A stretch of DNA of 45,037 bases from Polyangiaceae bacterium (GCA_019637265.1 JAHBVY010000017.1:1-45037); one strand, 5' to 3'. Shown: positions 16,607-25,239, counted from the stretch's first letter. Notes: generated by a model not told the origin, from the sequence alone. Numbers and translations are program-made.

Positions 16607-19246
16607 GTGTCTCGCCTGCTCCGGAACCGACTGACCGCGGCTTGCTGCCTGGCCGTCATGCTGACTGCCTGTGGTGGGTCGGGCGGCGCCCAGGGCGACG
16701 CAGAGGCGCCCAGGCGCCGCGGCGGTGCGGGCGCCGATGAAGGCGAAACGGCGCCGCGCGGCCTCCCATCGCACGTCTTCGCCCAGGTGCCCGAGGGCAC
16801 CTACGGCCCGTACATGGGCTCCAGCGCGCGCGGCGCGATCGCGCTGTGGGCCGCGCCGGGAGCTGGTAAGGTGAGCTGGCATACGCGCGCCTTCGACGAG
16901 CGCGGCGCGCCGCGCGGCGACGGTCATCAGTTCGATGGTGCGCCCAGCGAGCTCGGGCTCGCGGTGGTGAAGCCGGCGGGGCGCGGCGGGGTGTTCAAGA
17001 CGAGCGGCTACGCCGCGCTGTTCACCGAGCGCACGGCGACGGGCGAGCGCGTCGGTGCCATCGCGCTGAATGAAGACGGCGCGCTCTTGGCGGGCCCGTT
17101 CACCGTCACCCAGAGCGACGCCGCCGTCCTGTGGCTCAGCGGCGCGCCCACCGCGCGCGGCGCGATCGCCGTGTGGGCCGCGCGCGGCAACGGCCAGGCG
17201 TCGCTGTACGCCGCGGAGCTCGGTGACGGCACGAGCCCAGCGCGCCCAACGCCGTTCACCCAGCGCGCGCGCGCGTGGCAGGCGGTGCCCTTCGCGGGCG
17301 GCGTCGCGGTGGCCTGGGTGGAGGCGCCCACCGCCTCTGCTTCGGCGCCGGAGCGCGTGAGCGGCCCCGTGATGCTCGCGCTGATCGACGAGCGCGGCGC
17401 GCTGAAGGGCAAGGCCGTCACCTTGGCTGACACGGCCGGCGCGGAGCTGGACCTCGACTTGGTGGTCACGAACGCTGGCTTGGTCGCCGCTTGGTCCGAT
17501 CGCAGCGACTTGGAGGCGCGAGTCCACCTGGCGCTGGCCGACGCCTCGGGGAAGGTGCTCATCGCCCCCAAGGCCGCGCTGCCCACCGCCGGTGAGCAGG
17601 CGCTGGTCGACTTGCTCGCGCCGCCGGGCGGACTGGGCCCCGCTTACGTGGTGTGGGAGACACCCGGGCGCGCCGAAGAGGGCGCGCGGTGGCTCGACGT
17701 GGCCCGCCTCGACGCGCGGCTCGAGCCCGAGAAGCGCGCGCGGCTCCGGGTGGCGGGCCCCGCGGACACCATCCCCGAGCTGGTTGCCAGCCAGAGCGGC
17801 GTCGCCGCGCTGACGCTGGCCGAGTCCTGCCCCAAGGCCGGCCCGTGTGACGATCCGGATCTGCTCCCCACCTTCGTGCAGTTCAGCGCGCAGCTCGACC
17901 TGGTCGCGAGCGAGCCGCTGCGCACCAGAGAATATCCGCACGGAATCAATCTCGCCTGGGGCCTCACCTGCCCCAGCGCCGCCTGCTTCGCGGTGGCGGC
18001 GGGCAGCGACAACCCCGCGCCGCTCTTCTCGGTGGCTCTCAAGAAGACGGAGCTCGAGCATCGCCCCGCGGGCGAAGCTTGGGCGCTGGAGTCACCGCCG
18101 AACCTGCTCGCGAGCCGCCCTGTCGCCAGCACGGATCCGCTGAGCGACGTCGCGGCGCTCCCCACCCAGGGCGGCCATTTAGTCAGCTGGATTACTTATT
18201 TCGACGACACCACCCCCTACACCCGCCGCACCACCCCCGCGCCCGACGGCCGCTTCGATCCCGTGCGCGCGGTGCTCAGCGTGCGCGCCCTGAAGACCGA
18301 CGGCGCCGCCAGCGACCCCAGCGTCATCTCCTACCGCGCGCGCGCGCTGGGCGGCATCGCGCTCTCCCCCGGCGACGCCAGCAAGGGCCACCTCTTGGTG
18401 TGGACGGCGGTCGACGCGGGGCGCCCGCAGGTCTTCACCACGCTGGTGAGCAGCGAAGGCAAGAAGCTGAGCCAACAGATGCTCACGCGCACTCCGGGCG
18501 ACGTGAGTGACGTCGCCGCGACCCGCATCGACGAAGCGCCCGGGCGCACCGCCGGTTGGCTCGTGGGCTGGGTGGATGAGCGGAGCGGCGACCCGGAGGT
18601 GTACGTCGCGCGCCTCTCGAGCGGCCTCCAGCGCGTGGGCGGTGACACGCGGCTGACCCAAGCGGCGGGCGCCGCCACCGACGTGAGCTTACTGGCCCAG
18701 GGGGAGCAGGTGTGGGCGGCGTGGTCCGACGCGCGCGAGGCCACGGCGCCGGGCGTCGCGGACATCTACGTCGCGCGCACCTCGCACACCGGGCAGCCGA
18801 GCGGCGGCGAGCGGCTCGTAGTCAGTACACCTGGCCATTCGCACTCGCCCCAGCTGGCGCTGGCGGGCGACGCGGTCACCCTCACCTGGATTGAAGAGGG
18901 CGAGGGCGCCGGGCTCCGCTTCACCCAGCTGGGCGCGGACGGCGCGCCCACGTCATCACCCCTGACAATCCCGCTGCCAGACGCCGCGCTGCCCACCGCG
19001 GTCAGCGTGGTGTGCAGCCCAGGGCTGTGCCGCGGCGTGGCCAGCGCCTCCCGCGGCGCCGCCTCCGAGCTGTACGGCTTCGTGGTGCGCCCCCCCGCCG
19101 CCCTGGTGAAGCTGCAGCGGCTTAGCCGCCTGGACGGCCCCTCGGCGCAGTCCGTCGCGCCCGCCTTGCTCGGCGACCTGCTGTGGTTCGCGGATCAACG
19201 CGAAGGCCGCGGCTTCCTCCGCGAAGCGCGCATCCGCTGGCCGTAG
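16607..19246 (+). CDS. large lipoprotein with beta-propeller-like repeats
   Basis: The protein has 879 residues from the GTG at 16607, selected because it places a standard signal peptide and lipobox MLTAC (Cys22) at the N terminus. Earlier in-frame starts would add a 57-residue Arg/Ser-rich extension. Repeated units of about 45-60 residues carry phrases such as AIALWAAPG, AIAVWAARG, WSDRSDLEARV, LVGWVDERSGDPEVYVARL and WAAWSDAREAT. These are WD/beta-propeller-like blades in which each W-[SV]-D-x-R motif starts a blade. It is probably a surface-exposed ligand- or protein-binding protein. It is divergently placed from the NtrY-like kinase with a 270-bp spacer, so both may share a regulatory region. 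Confidence 0.85.
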   Translation: MSRLLRNRLTAACCLAVMLTACGGSGGAQGDAEAPRRRGGAGADEGETAPRGLPSHVFAQVPEGTYGPYMGSSARGAIALWAAPGAGKVSWHTRAFDERGAPRGDGHQFDGAPSELGLAVVKPAGRGGVFKTSGYAALFTERTATGERVGAIALNEDGALLAGPFTVTQSDAAVLWLSGAPTARGAIAVWAARGNGQASLYAAELGDGTSPARPTPFTQRARAWQAVPFAGGVAVAWVEAPTASASAPERVSGPVMLALIDERGALKGKAVTLADTAGAELDLDLVVTNAGLVAAWSDRSDLEARVHLALADASGKVLIAPKAALPTAGEQALVDLLAPPGGLGPAYVVWETPGRAEEGARWLDVARLDARLEPEKRARLRVAGPADTIPELVASQSGVAALTLAESCPKAGPCDDPDLLPTFVQFSAQLDLVASEPLRTREYPHGINLAWGLTCPSAACFAVAAGSDNPAPLFSVALKKTELEHRPAGEAWALESPPNLLASRPVASTDPLSDVAALPTQGGHLVSWITYFDDTTPYTRRTTPAPDGRFDPVRAVLSVRALKTDGAASDPSVISYRARALGGIALSPGDASKGHLLVWTAVDAGRPQVFTTLVSSEGKKLSQQMLTRTPGDVSDVAATRIDEAPGRTAGWLVGWVDERSGDPEVYVARLSSGLQRVGGDTRLTQAAGAATDVSLLAQGEQVWAAWSDAREATAPGVADIYVARTSHTGQPSGGERLVVSTPGHSHSPQLALAGDAVTLTWIEEGEGAGLRFTQLGADGAPTSSPLTIPLPDAALPTAVSVVCSPGLCRGVASASRGAASELYGFVVRPPAALVKLQRLSRLDGPSAQSVAPALLGDLLWFADQREGRGFLREARIRWP

Positions 19247-19262
19247 CGCGCGCTCAGCGGCC

Positions 19263-20249
19263 CTACTCTGGCTTGATCTGATCGAGCAGCCAATCAACCA
19301 TATCCACACGGAAATCATCATTGACGCCGGGGATGTGGCCCACCCCGCGCATGCGCCACAGCGCCACCTGCCCCCCAGCGGGGCAGCCCTCGTAAGCCAG
19401 GCGCTCGGTCTCTGCGCCGTTGTCGCCGGCCACGTAGTCCGCGGCCCCCGACTCAATCAACCCACCGGCGCAGCCGTTCAAGCCCGCCCAGCGCTCCACC
19501 GTCAGCTCGGCGCCGGGGACCATCACCTGATCACCGCGCATCGGCCCCGTCTCGTAAGGCACCGTCGGGTCCTCCGTGCCGTGCATCTGCAGCACGCTCA
19601 CCGGCGAAGCGGGGGTGCAGCGCGCCTCGTCGTAGAAGGTCGCGCCCGCCAAGCTGGCGATCGCAGTCACCACGCCCGGCTTCTCGCAGGCGAAGCGGTA
19701 GGACATGAAGCCGCCGTTCGAGTGCCCCAGCATGTAGACGCGTCGACTATCCACACGGAAACGCCGCTTCGCCTCATCGATCAAGCCCGAGAGGTAGGCG
19801 ACGTCGTCCACCCCGATCCCGCCGAAGTCACAGCAGGCGTCCGTCGCGTTCCAGAACCGCTTCCCGTCGGCGCCCTGGGTGCCATCGGGGAACAGGTAGA
19901 TGAAGCCGCGGCGATCGGCCTGCTGCTTCAGCTGAAACAAGATCTCTTGGACCGAGCCGCTGACGCTGAACCCATGCAGCATCACCACCAGCGGCGCCGG
20001 CGTGCGGCCATCGTAGGTGCTCGGGACGTAAGGCGTCACCGGGCGCTCTCCGCCGAGCGGCGACAAGTCCGGCTCGAACACACCTCCTGCACCACCCGTC
20101 GCGCCGGCGCCCCCGCTCCCGCCAGCACCCCCGTTCCCTCCCGGTGCGGCGCCGCCCGTCGCTGCGCCGCCCCCGCCCCCTCCACCGCACGACCCAACCC
20201 CCATCAAGCAGCCCAAGAGGACCGACACGAAACCCAAGCGACGTAGCAT
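19263..20249 (-). CDS. secreted esterase lipoprotein, PHB depolymerase / LpqC-like family
   Basis: The lipoprotein has 328 residues with lipobox GVGSC (Cys21) and a Gly-rich linker to about residue 57. The alpha/beta-hydrolase core shows LVVMLHGFSVSG (oxyanion region, about 87-98) and MLGHSNGGFMSYRFAC (nucleophile Ser177). HGTEDPTVPY supplies Asp227 and RGVGHIPG supplies His305, so the full triad is present. The family cleaves polyhydroxybutyrate, feruloyl or related esters outside the cytoplasm; the substrate here is open. The gene contains two copies of the iterated palindrome, each encoding Phe-Arg-Val-Asp. It is convergent with the propeller lipoprotein (16-bp gap). Confidence 0.9.
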   Translation of the reverse strand: MLRRLGFVSVLLGCLMGVGSCGGGGGGGAATGGAAPGGNGGAGGSGGAGATGGAGGVFEPDLSPLGGERPVTPYVPSTYDGRTPAPLVVMLHGFSVSGSVQEILFQLKQQADRRGFIYLFPDGTQGADGKRFWNATDACCDFGGIGVDDVAYLSGLIDEAKRRFRVDSRRVYMLGHSNGGFMSYRFACEKPGVVTAIASLAGATFYDEARCTPASPVSVLQMHGTEDPTVPYETGPMRGDQVMVPGAELTVERWAGLNGCAGGLIESGAADYVAGDNGAETERLAYEGCPAGGQVALWRMRGVGHIPGVNDDFRVDMVDWLLDQIKPE

Positions 20250-20316
20250 TGGCCCAGAGCCTAAGGCGCCGGCCCACGCGCCACCAGGGGACAGTGCGCC
20301 CCGCCGTTTTCAGCGG

Positions 20317-20667
20317 CTACAGCAGCTCCAGCACCTGCTCCGGCGGCCGCCCAATCACCGCGCGCTCCCCGACCACCGCGATGGGCCGCTCCATTAAAAC
20401 GGGGTGCTCCGCGACGGCGCGGCAGATGGCGTCCGCCGAGCTCTTGGGCGTCAGCCCCAGCTCCCGATACGGCGCCTCCTGAGTGCGCAGCAGCTCGTGG
20501 GGCGAAATGCCGAGCTGCCCGATGAGCCGCTTCACGGCGCTCGCCGTGAGCGGTTGGTCCAGGTACCGAACCACCGTCACCTCAGCCCCTTTTTCCGTGA
20601 GGAGCTCGAGCGCCTGACGGCTCTTGGAGCAACGTGGGTTGTGATAGAGCGTGACGGCTTGGGTCAT
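20317..20667 (-). CDS. arsC: arsenate reductase, ArsC glutaredoxin-dependent family
   Basis: The 116-residue ArsC/Spx-like thioredoxin fold enzyme reduces arsenate to arsenite using glutathione and glutaredoxin. It begins TQAVTLYHNPRCSKSRQALE with the catalytic Cys at about 13. Further motifs are VRYLDQPLTA, LLRTQEAPYRELGL and the substrate-site VLMERPIAVVG. The start at 20667 is set by a GGAGGA ribosome binding site 4 nt upstream; longer in-frame starts are rejected. No arsenite pump or ArsR regulator is nearby, so it is a stand-alone copy. An arsenate role is likely, but members of this fold can have other thiol-redox roles. Confidence 0.93.
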   Translation of the reverse strand: MTQAVTLYHNPRCSKSRQALELLTEKGAEVTVVRYLDQPLTASAVKRLIGQLGISPHELLRTQEAPYRELGLTPKSSADAICRAVAEHPVLMERPIAVVGERAVIGRPPEQVLELL

Positions 20668-20671
20668 GGCT

Positions 20672-20677
20672 TCCTCC
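20672..20677 (-). promoter_or_regulatory. ribosome binding site of arsC
   Basis: The minus strand reads GGAGGA then AGCC then ATG. This is the site that fixes the arsC start at 20667 and not 75 bp upstream. Confidence 0.7.
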
Positions 20678-20789
20678 GTGAGCTTGCGCGGCGGCCGCAC
20701 GTGTAGCACACCGCGAGCGACCCAAGACGGCGCGGGGTGCATGCGGTGACTCAGGAGACCCGCATTTCAGCGCAGGTAGGCACGTTGTC

Positions 20790-21788
20790 ATGACCCGAGC
20801 CCAAGCCACCCACCCCGAGCGCCGATCCGTCCGCTTGGGGGCCGCCTACGGGCGGCTTGGCGTGCTCACGGCCGGTCTCAGCTGGAGCGCGCCCACGCTC
20901 GCTACGCCTGACGCGCCCGAGGCATCGGTCAGTCAAAGTGACCATACGAACGTCACAGGTGACGCGAGTGGCGACGAAGCACCCGCGGCGCCCAGCGAAG
21001 CCGCGAGCCCCGACGCACAGCACAGTGAAGCTGACGATTCCGCCAGCGAGCCTGCCCCCAGACAATACTCCCCGTGGCAGACGGATCACGCGACGCCATT
21101 CGTCTCACTCGCCACCGACTTTGGCGTGGTGTACGCGCGCCCGCGCCTCACGCTGGGTTACGGCGCGCCGTTCTGGAGCTACGTCGGCCTCGACGCCCAC
21201 TGGATCGTCACCAACAGCTTCACCGCGCCCTACATCGGTTGGCGCGCGAGCCTGCCATTTTTAGACGTCACCATGGGGGTGCGCCGCACGCTGCCGTTCG
21301 ATAGGCGCCTACTCCCGCCGCGCGAGCGCCACCACGCGGACTCCCTCGCGGTGCCGCCCGACGGTGAGCGCGCCGCGTACACCGCCATCGACTTCGAGGT
21401 AGCGGCCGTCGCCCCGCTGGGTCACGGCGGCGCTTTCCTCTCGGTGCATCCGGTTTACATCGACGTACCCGAGGAGCACCACGTGTTCGACGAGGTGCTG
21501 CGCGCGGTGATGAAGCCGCCCTTCGCCATGGGTTTCCGCGGTGGCTATGTCCTCGGCCTCGACGAGAACCAGGACATCCAAGTGGGCGCCGGCGCCGAGT
21601 ACGTCTTGCTCCCCGGGCGCCCCAAGGGCGTGACGCGCGCCGGCCCAATCGTCCACCTGACCTTCAGCAAGACCCTCGAAGGCTTCTTCGTCTTCTCAGC
21701 GGTCGTCGATTCCCCTGACGACCTCGGCATCGAGCACGGCACCTACGCGTTCCTCGGCCTACTCCACCGCTGGGCCCAACGGTTCTAG
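20790..21788 (+). CDS. probable outer-membrane beta-barrel-type protein
   Basis: The protein has 332 residues. A weak N-terminal signal sequence (about 14-38, GVLTAGLSWSAPTLA) is followed by an acidic Ala/Ser/Glu linker to about residue 88. The remainder alternates hydrophobic and polar residues in strand-like runs (FVSLATDFGVVYARPRLTLG, FGAGAEYVLL-like stretches) and ends in Phe (HRWAQRF), as many outer-membrane barrels do. I do not recognise a named family. It is divergent from arsC with a 122-bp spacer. The localisation is inferred from composition only. Confidence 0.65.
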   Translation: MTRAQATHPERRSVRLGAAYGRLGVLTAGLSWSAPTLATPDAPEASVSQSDHTNVTGDASGDEAPAAPSEAASPDAQHSEADDSASEPAPRQYSPWQTDHATPFVSLATDFGVVYARPRLTLGYGAPFWSYVGLDAHWIVTNSFTAPYIGWRASLPFLDVTMGVRRTLPFDRRLLPPRERHHADSLAVPPDGERAAYTAIDFEVAAVAPLGHGGAFLSVHPVYIDVPEEHHVFDEVLRAVMKPPFAMGFRGGYVLGLDENQDIQVGAGAEYVLLPGRPKGVTRAGPIVHLTFSKTLEGFFVFSAVVDSPDDLGIEHGTYAFLGLLHRWAQRF

Positions 21789-21803
21789 TCAGGCGCGAGC
21801 AAA

Positions 21804-21996
21804 CCGTCTGATTCCCTGCGGAAAAAATGTTCGTAGGGGCGAATCATCATTCGCCCCTACCTCACGGCGAGACTGACGCATCTGAAGATCGGGGATCAGG
21901 GGGTTTGCCTGCACCGCCCCACGACCACCGAACAGGCTGCACCCCAGGTGCCGCCCCCATCACCCCCCACTCTCCCGCAGCACCATCCAGCGCCGC
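21804..21996. repeat. 193-bp direct repeat, copy 1
   Basis: It begins CCGTCTGATTCCCTGCGG and ends GCGCCGC. It is about 95% identical to 24579-24771, in the same orientation, with two compensating single-base indels. Identity stops abruptly at both edges. The two copies start 2775 bp apart and bracket a disrupted gene and a lipoprotein gene. Confidence 0.9.
21833..21860. repeat. 28-bp REP-like hairpin, GTAG-headed (copy in repeat 1)
   Basis: This is a perfect 12-bp inverted repeat, GTAGGGGCGAAT, with loop CATC. It is identical to 24607-24634 and has the same structure as 8381-8408. Confidence 0.9.
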
Positions 21997-22089
21997 CGGT
22001 GAAGCCCCATGCGTTGCGTGCCGCGGAAAGTCGCAGGGGCGCGGTGAACGTCGCGCCAGCACGAGCTGCCTACGGCAGCAGCGGTGACT

Positions 22090-22124
22090 CGATGTAGGTG
22101 CGGTGTGCCGACGCACCTACATCG
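22090..22124. repeat. 35-bp hairpin, 13-bp perfect arms
   Basis: CGATGTAGGTGCG pairs perfectly with CGCACCTACATCG across a 9-nt loop. The inner GTAGG-GCG core resembles the other GTAGG hairpins, so this may be a second subtype of the same element family. Confidence 0.85.
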
Positions 22125-22201
22125 ATCGACCCTGCGTCCGGCGCTTCGTCAGGCGATGGAAGATTCGCGGAGCCGCTAGGTTCAGCCAGTACGCGCGGCG
22201 A

Positions 22202-22220
22202 ACTAATGGAAATGATTAGT
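22202..22220. promoter_or_regulatory. operator-like inverted repeat
   Basis: ACTAAT-N7-ATTAGT is an AT-rich inverted repeat in GC-rich DNA, overlapping the first candidate GTG of the disrupted gene. Just beyond, GAAATCGC (22221-22228) recurs inverted as GCGATTTC (22268-22275). These could be protein-binding sites or promoter remains. Confidence 0.35.
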
Positions 22221-23288
22221 GAAATCGCGTGACGCGGAGCGTCGATGGAAAATCGGCAGTGTGCCGTGCGATTTCCCTCGGGCGGCACGACGGCGTGCTG
22301 TACCATCCCAGTGCGCGCTCTCGTTGGGGGGGCGCTCAGGGTGGCTACTCCCGTTCAACGAAGACGGCGCGGCGCCCGTGAAGCTCGTAGCTGACTCCCC
22401 CAGCCCCGATCCCAGGCACGCGACTCGTGCGCTGGTCGGGCTTTCGGATGGGACGGCGCTGCTCTCAGTGGCGGGCGATCCGCGGGGTGATGCCCTCGAG
22501 CTGCTTGCTCCTGCCGACGGTGCGTGGACGAAGCCGACTTGCCTGGCGCCAGACCTCACGGCGCTGGCCGCGTTCTCGAGCAGCGACCTGTGGCTGGGTG
22601 CAGGCGCCAAGCTGCTGAAGCACGGAGGCCGCGCGAACGCTGCCAGTCAGGGAGACGCCCGAGTTGGGATCGGGGCCTCCTTGGGCGAGGTGATGACCGA
22701 GGGCGGCCTCAGCATCGGCCTCGGCGCTCAGCTCAGCGGGGACGCCATCGCGGCAGGGAGCCTGATGAACCACGGCGTGGTGGCGGGTCAGGTCCGCGGG
22801 AGCACGCCGGTGGAGCTGAGCGGCCTCGGTTGCTTCCAGGTGGCGTTCCCCTCCACCACCGGCACGGTGGACGTGCTCCCGGGTGTCACCAAGGCCCTCG
22901 CCCCCGGGGGCTACGCGCGGGTGAAGTTGCTGCCGCGAGCCAAGCTGCGGCTGCGGTCGGGCACCTACTTCATCAAGCGCTTCGAGGCGCTCCCGCTCGC
23001 CCGCGTGGAACTCGACACCACGAATGGCCCGGTGCGGATCGTCGTGCAAGAGCAGCTGAACATGCTGGGGCGCTAGGGGCGGAGCAGATCGCGCTCAGCT
23101 ACCTGGGCACCAACCCCGTCACCTGGGTGCGCCCGTTCGCGGGCACCTTGATCGCGCCAAACGCAGCGGTCACCCTAGGGAACTGGGAGCCGAACGCGCT
23201 CCGCGGCGCGTTCTTCGCCAAGGAGCTGAGCGTGCTGCCGGGCGTCGAGGTGCACCACGTCTCCTTCCACGGGGAGCTGCTGCCATGA
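22219..23288 (+). pseudogene. frameshifted surface-protein gene
   Basis: The first frame runs from a GTG at 22219 to a TAG at 23074-23076 (285 codons). It contains SLGEVMTEGGLSIGLGAQL, LAPGGYARVKLLPRAKLRL and LRSGTYFIKRFEALPLARV. The family's usual ending, GTLIAPNAAVTLG then RGAFFAKELSVLPGVEVHH, continues in the -1 frame to a stop at 23288. Restoring one G in the GGGG run at 23067-23070 joins the two parts smoothly (LGALGAEQIALSYLGTN). No signal peptide is visible at the N terminus, so the 5' end may also be lost. The family looks like myxobacterial envelope proteins with a right-handed repeat core. The next gene's ATG overlaps this stop as ATGA, showing that the two were once coupled. A sequencing error or deliberate slippage remains possible. 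Confidence 0.75.
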
Positions 23289-24577
23289 CTCGGAAGCCTG
23301 ACCAGTTAGGGACGACGCTTGCGGCGCCCTCACGCGCAGGCCGTGGGGCACGCGCGCGCTTGCCCCGCCACGCGCTGCTGCTGTTGCTCGGTGGCCTCGC
23401 GTGTGGTGGCTGTGACTCCAAGGGCCACGCCTCACCTCGCCCAGACGCAGCCGCCGGAGCGGGGGGAGGTGGATCGGGCGGTCAGCTAACTGATGCCAGC
23501 GCCGGTACTGCGGGCATCGCGGGCTCCGGCGGCTCGACGCCCATACTCGATGCCTCGGTCGACGCCGAGGCGGGCAGCCTCCCTGACTGTGGACCTGGCT
23601 GCCGGCTCGCGCTCAAGGTCCCCACCCTCCACGCTGCCTTCGGGCACGGCTACAGCACGCGCTGGCTAGCTGACACCAGCATGGAGGCGATGGCCTTCGC
23701 TGAGGTGGGCTCCGACCACACCTGGCTGATGCCTCACGCGTCGATGTTCGCGCGCGTCAATGGCGACCACATTGCCTACATCGCGCTCCCCAGCAGGCCT
23801 CAGGGAGAGGTCGCGGTGGTCAACGCCCCGGAGCGCACGCGCCGGGTCTACTACAGCTTCGAGGATGCGTACGAGATACGCTTCACCGACCTATTCCTGA
23901 CGGACAAGCACGTGATCTGGTCGTCAGCGCTGACGGGGCTGACCAAGGCCAACCTGCAGACGGGGGAGATCAGCGAGCTGAGCCGACGCCCCCTCGATTG
24001 TCGCGAGGGCTGCACCGCGCAGGGCGCCATCTACTGCGTCAACACCAACACGGGCAGGGTGGACCGCATCGACGAGGAGACGGGGGAGCTCACCCACCTG
24101 GATGACGGCGGCGCCCTGCAGGTGGAGGGCGGCTGCTCCCCCGATCGCCAGAAGATCGTCTGGGTGGATCACCGGCCGCCCGCCGAGCCGTCGAGCTACC
24201 ACGGCTTCCGCGGCCCGGGGGAGATCTACGTACACGACATCCCGAGCGGCAAAACGGAGCGGGTGACCTTCGACTCGCCAGCGCGCGGGAAGGCGAAGAC
24301 CTTCGCGGCGGTGGGGACGGACTGGGTCACCTGGCTCGAGCCCTGCGACACCTGCGAGCAGAGCTACCTCACCGCCGGCGCCATGTACCGCGCCGCCACG
24401 CGCCGCGCGCGGCTCGATCTCACGACGGGCCAGAAGTGCTACCTGGATCGGTTCGTAGCCGGAGGCTACTCGACGCTCCATGGCCACCATCTGTACGGGT
24501 ATTGGACGGACGGCATCGACAAGTACGTGGTCGACGTCGACCTGGACCACCCGGAGCTCGACTGGGTTTGTGAGTGA
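23285..24577 (+). CDS. lipoprotein with beta-propeller-like domain
   Basis: The protein has 430 residues with a long, Arg-rich n-region. Its hydrophobic core LLLLLGGLAC is followed by GGC (candidate lipid Cys40 or Cys43). A Gly/Ala/Ser/Asp linker runs to about residue 98. The folded part has propeller-like repeats such as HIAYIALPSRPQGEVAVVNA, HVIWSSALTGLTKANLQTGE, WVDHRPP and WVTWLEPCDTCEQ, plus Cys pairs (CREGC, CDTC) that probably form disulfides. It overlaps the frameshifted gene by 4 bp and would depend on its translation unless it has its own start signals. It is a surface or periplasmic binding protein of unknown ligand. Confidence 0.83.
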   Translation: MTRKPDQLGTTLAAPSRAGRGARARLPRHALLLLLGGLACGGCDSKGHASPRPDAAAGAGGGGSGGQLTDASAGTAGIAGSGGSTPILDASVDAEAGSLPDCGPGCRLALKVPTLHAAFGHGYSTRWLADTSMEAMAFAEVGSDHTWLMPHASMFARVNGDHIAYIALPSRPQGEVAVVNAPERTRRVYYSFEDAYEIRFTDLFLTDKHVIWSSALTGLTKANLQTGEISELSRRPLDCREGCTAQGAIYCVNTNTGRVDRIDEETGELTHLDDGGALQVEGGCSPDRQKIVWVDHRPPAEPSSYHGFRGPGEIYVHDIPSGKTERVTFDSPARGKAKTFAAVGTDWVTWLEPCDTCEQSYLTAGAMYRAATRRARLDLTTGQKCYLDRFVAGGYSTLHGHHLYGYWTDGIDKYVVDVDLDHPELDWVCE

Positions 24578-24578
24578 G

Positions 24579-24771
24579 CCGTCTGATTCCCTGCGGAAAA
24601 ATGCTCGTAGGGGCGAATCATCATTCGCCCCTACCTCACGGCGAGACTGACGCATCTGAAGATCGGGGATCAGGGGGTTTGCCTGCACCACCCCACGACC
24701 ACCGAACAGGCTGCACCCCAGGTGCCGCCCCCCATCGCCCCCTACTCCCCCGCAGCACCGTCCGGCGCCGC
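24579..24771. repeat. 193-bp direct repeat, copy 2
   Basis: This is the partner of 21804-21996. Its right 30 bp are the 3' end of the minus-strand lipoprotein gene at 24742-25239, including its stop codon, so this copy is likely the ancestral one. Its left edge begins one base after the stop at 24577. Confidence 0.9.
24607..24634. repeat. 28-bp REP-like hairpin, GTAG-headed (copy in repeat 2)
   Basis: It is identical to 21833-21860, with 12-bp perfect arms and loop CATC. It lies between two convergent genes and could end both transcripts. Confidence 0.9.
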
Positions 24772-25239
24772 ATCGCCCTTCGCTGCGGCCCCTGCATCTG
24801 GCGCCACGACCGCTGCATCCACCACGCTCGGCGCGCTCGGCGCCTCTGCGGTGCCGGCGCGCTTCGGGAACAGCCCTTCGCAGGCCTCGTCGCGTAGCTC
24901 CGCGAGGCGCTGTTTGTCCCCGGCGTCGGCGCCAGCCCAGGCTATCTGCGCTTGAGTGCAGCTCGTGTTGCGCTTCACCTCGCGCACCAAGGACGCGATG
25001 TGCTCCACGTTCAGCTCCGCCAGCTGCTCCGCGGCGGCTTTGCCCGAGTTGCTGTTCGGTGACTTCGCGACGGCGGCGCGGCACGCCTCCATCGCCGGCT
25101 CGATCTCACCCTTCGAGCGAAGGTCAATGCAGCGATCCAAATCCGCCTTGCCCGGGTCACAACCCCAGGTGAGCGCGGCGAGCGACAACACGCCGAGCGA
25201 CCCACTCAGCGACCTTCCAATCCAATAGGAGCGACGCAT
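24742..25239 (-). CDS. small lipoprotein with helical, TPR-like core
   Basis: The protein has 165 residues from the ATG at 25239, preceded by a GGGGGA-type stretch. The signal peptide ends at LTWGC (Cys27), with an unusual Trp at the -2 position. The core (30-120) is helical: DLRSKGEIEPAMEACRAAVA, then GKAAAEQLAELNVEHI, resembling a single TPR-like pair. The tail is Ala/Asp/Pro-rich and low complexity. The last ten codons lie inside copy 2 of the 193-bp repeat. It may serve as a periplasmic assembly or scaffold lipoprotein; the function is not recognised. Confidence 0.75.
   Translation of the reverse strand: MRRSYWIGRSLSGSLGVLSLAALTWGCDPGKADLDRCIDLRSKGEIEPAMEACRAAVAKSPNSNSGKAAAEQLAELNVEHIASLVREVKRNTSCTQAQIAWAGADAGDKQRLAELRDEACEGLFPKRAGTAEAPSAPSVVDAAVVAPDAGAAAKGDAAPDGAAGE

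Larger units (their letters stand above)
21789..22218. other. 430-bp spacer made largely of repeats
   Basis: No intact gene is seen. The left half is copy 1 of a 193-bp direct repeat (21804-21996) containing a 28-bp hairpin and a copy of the dispersed AACCCCC motif. Its right end is, on the minus strand, a relic of the last ten or so codons of the lipoprotein gene at 24742-25239, with the stop TAG changed to TGG. A second perfect hairpin lies at 22090-22124 and a small AT-rich inverted repeat at 22202-22220. Confidence 0.7.

Noticed and set aside
16493..18061. Long minus-strand frame inside the propeller lipoprotein gene
   Set aside because: Composition is typical of an antisense shadow, and the plus frame has signal peptide and repeat units.
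21804..24771. Insertion sequence or composite transposon
   Set aside because: Repeats are direct, contain a gene 3' end, and the bracketed genes encode no transposase or recombinase.
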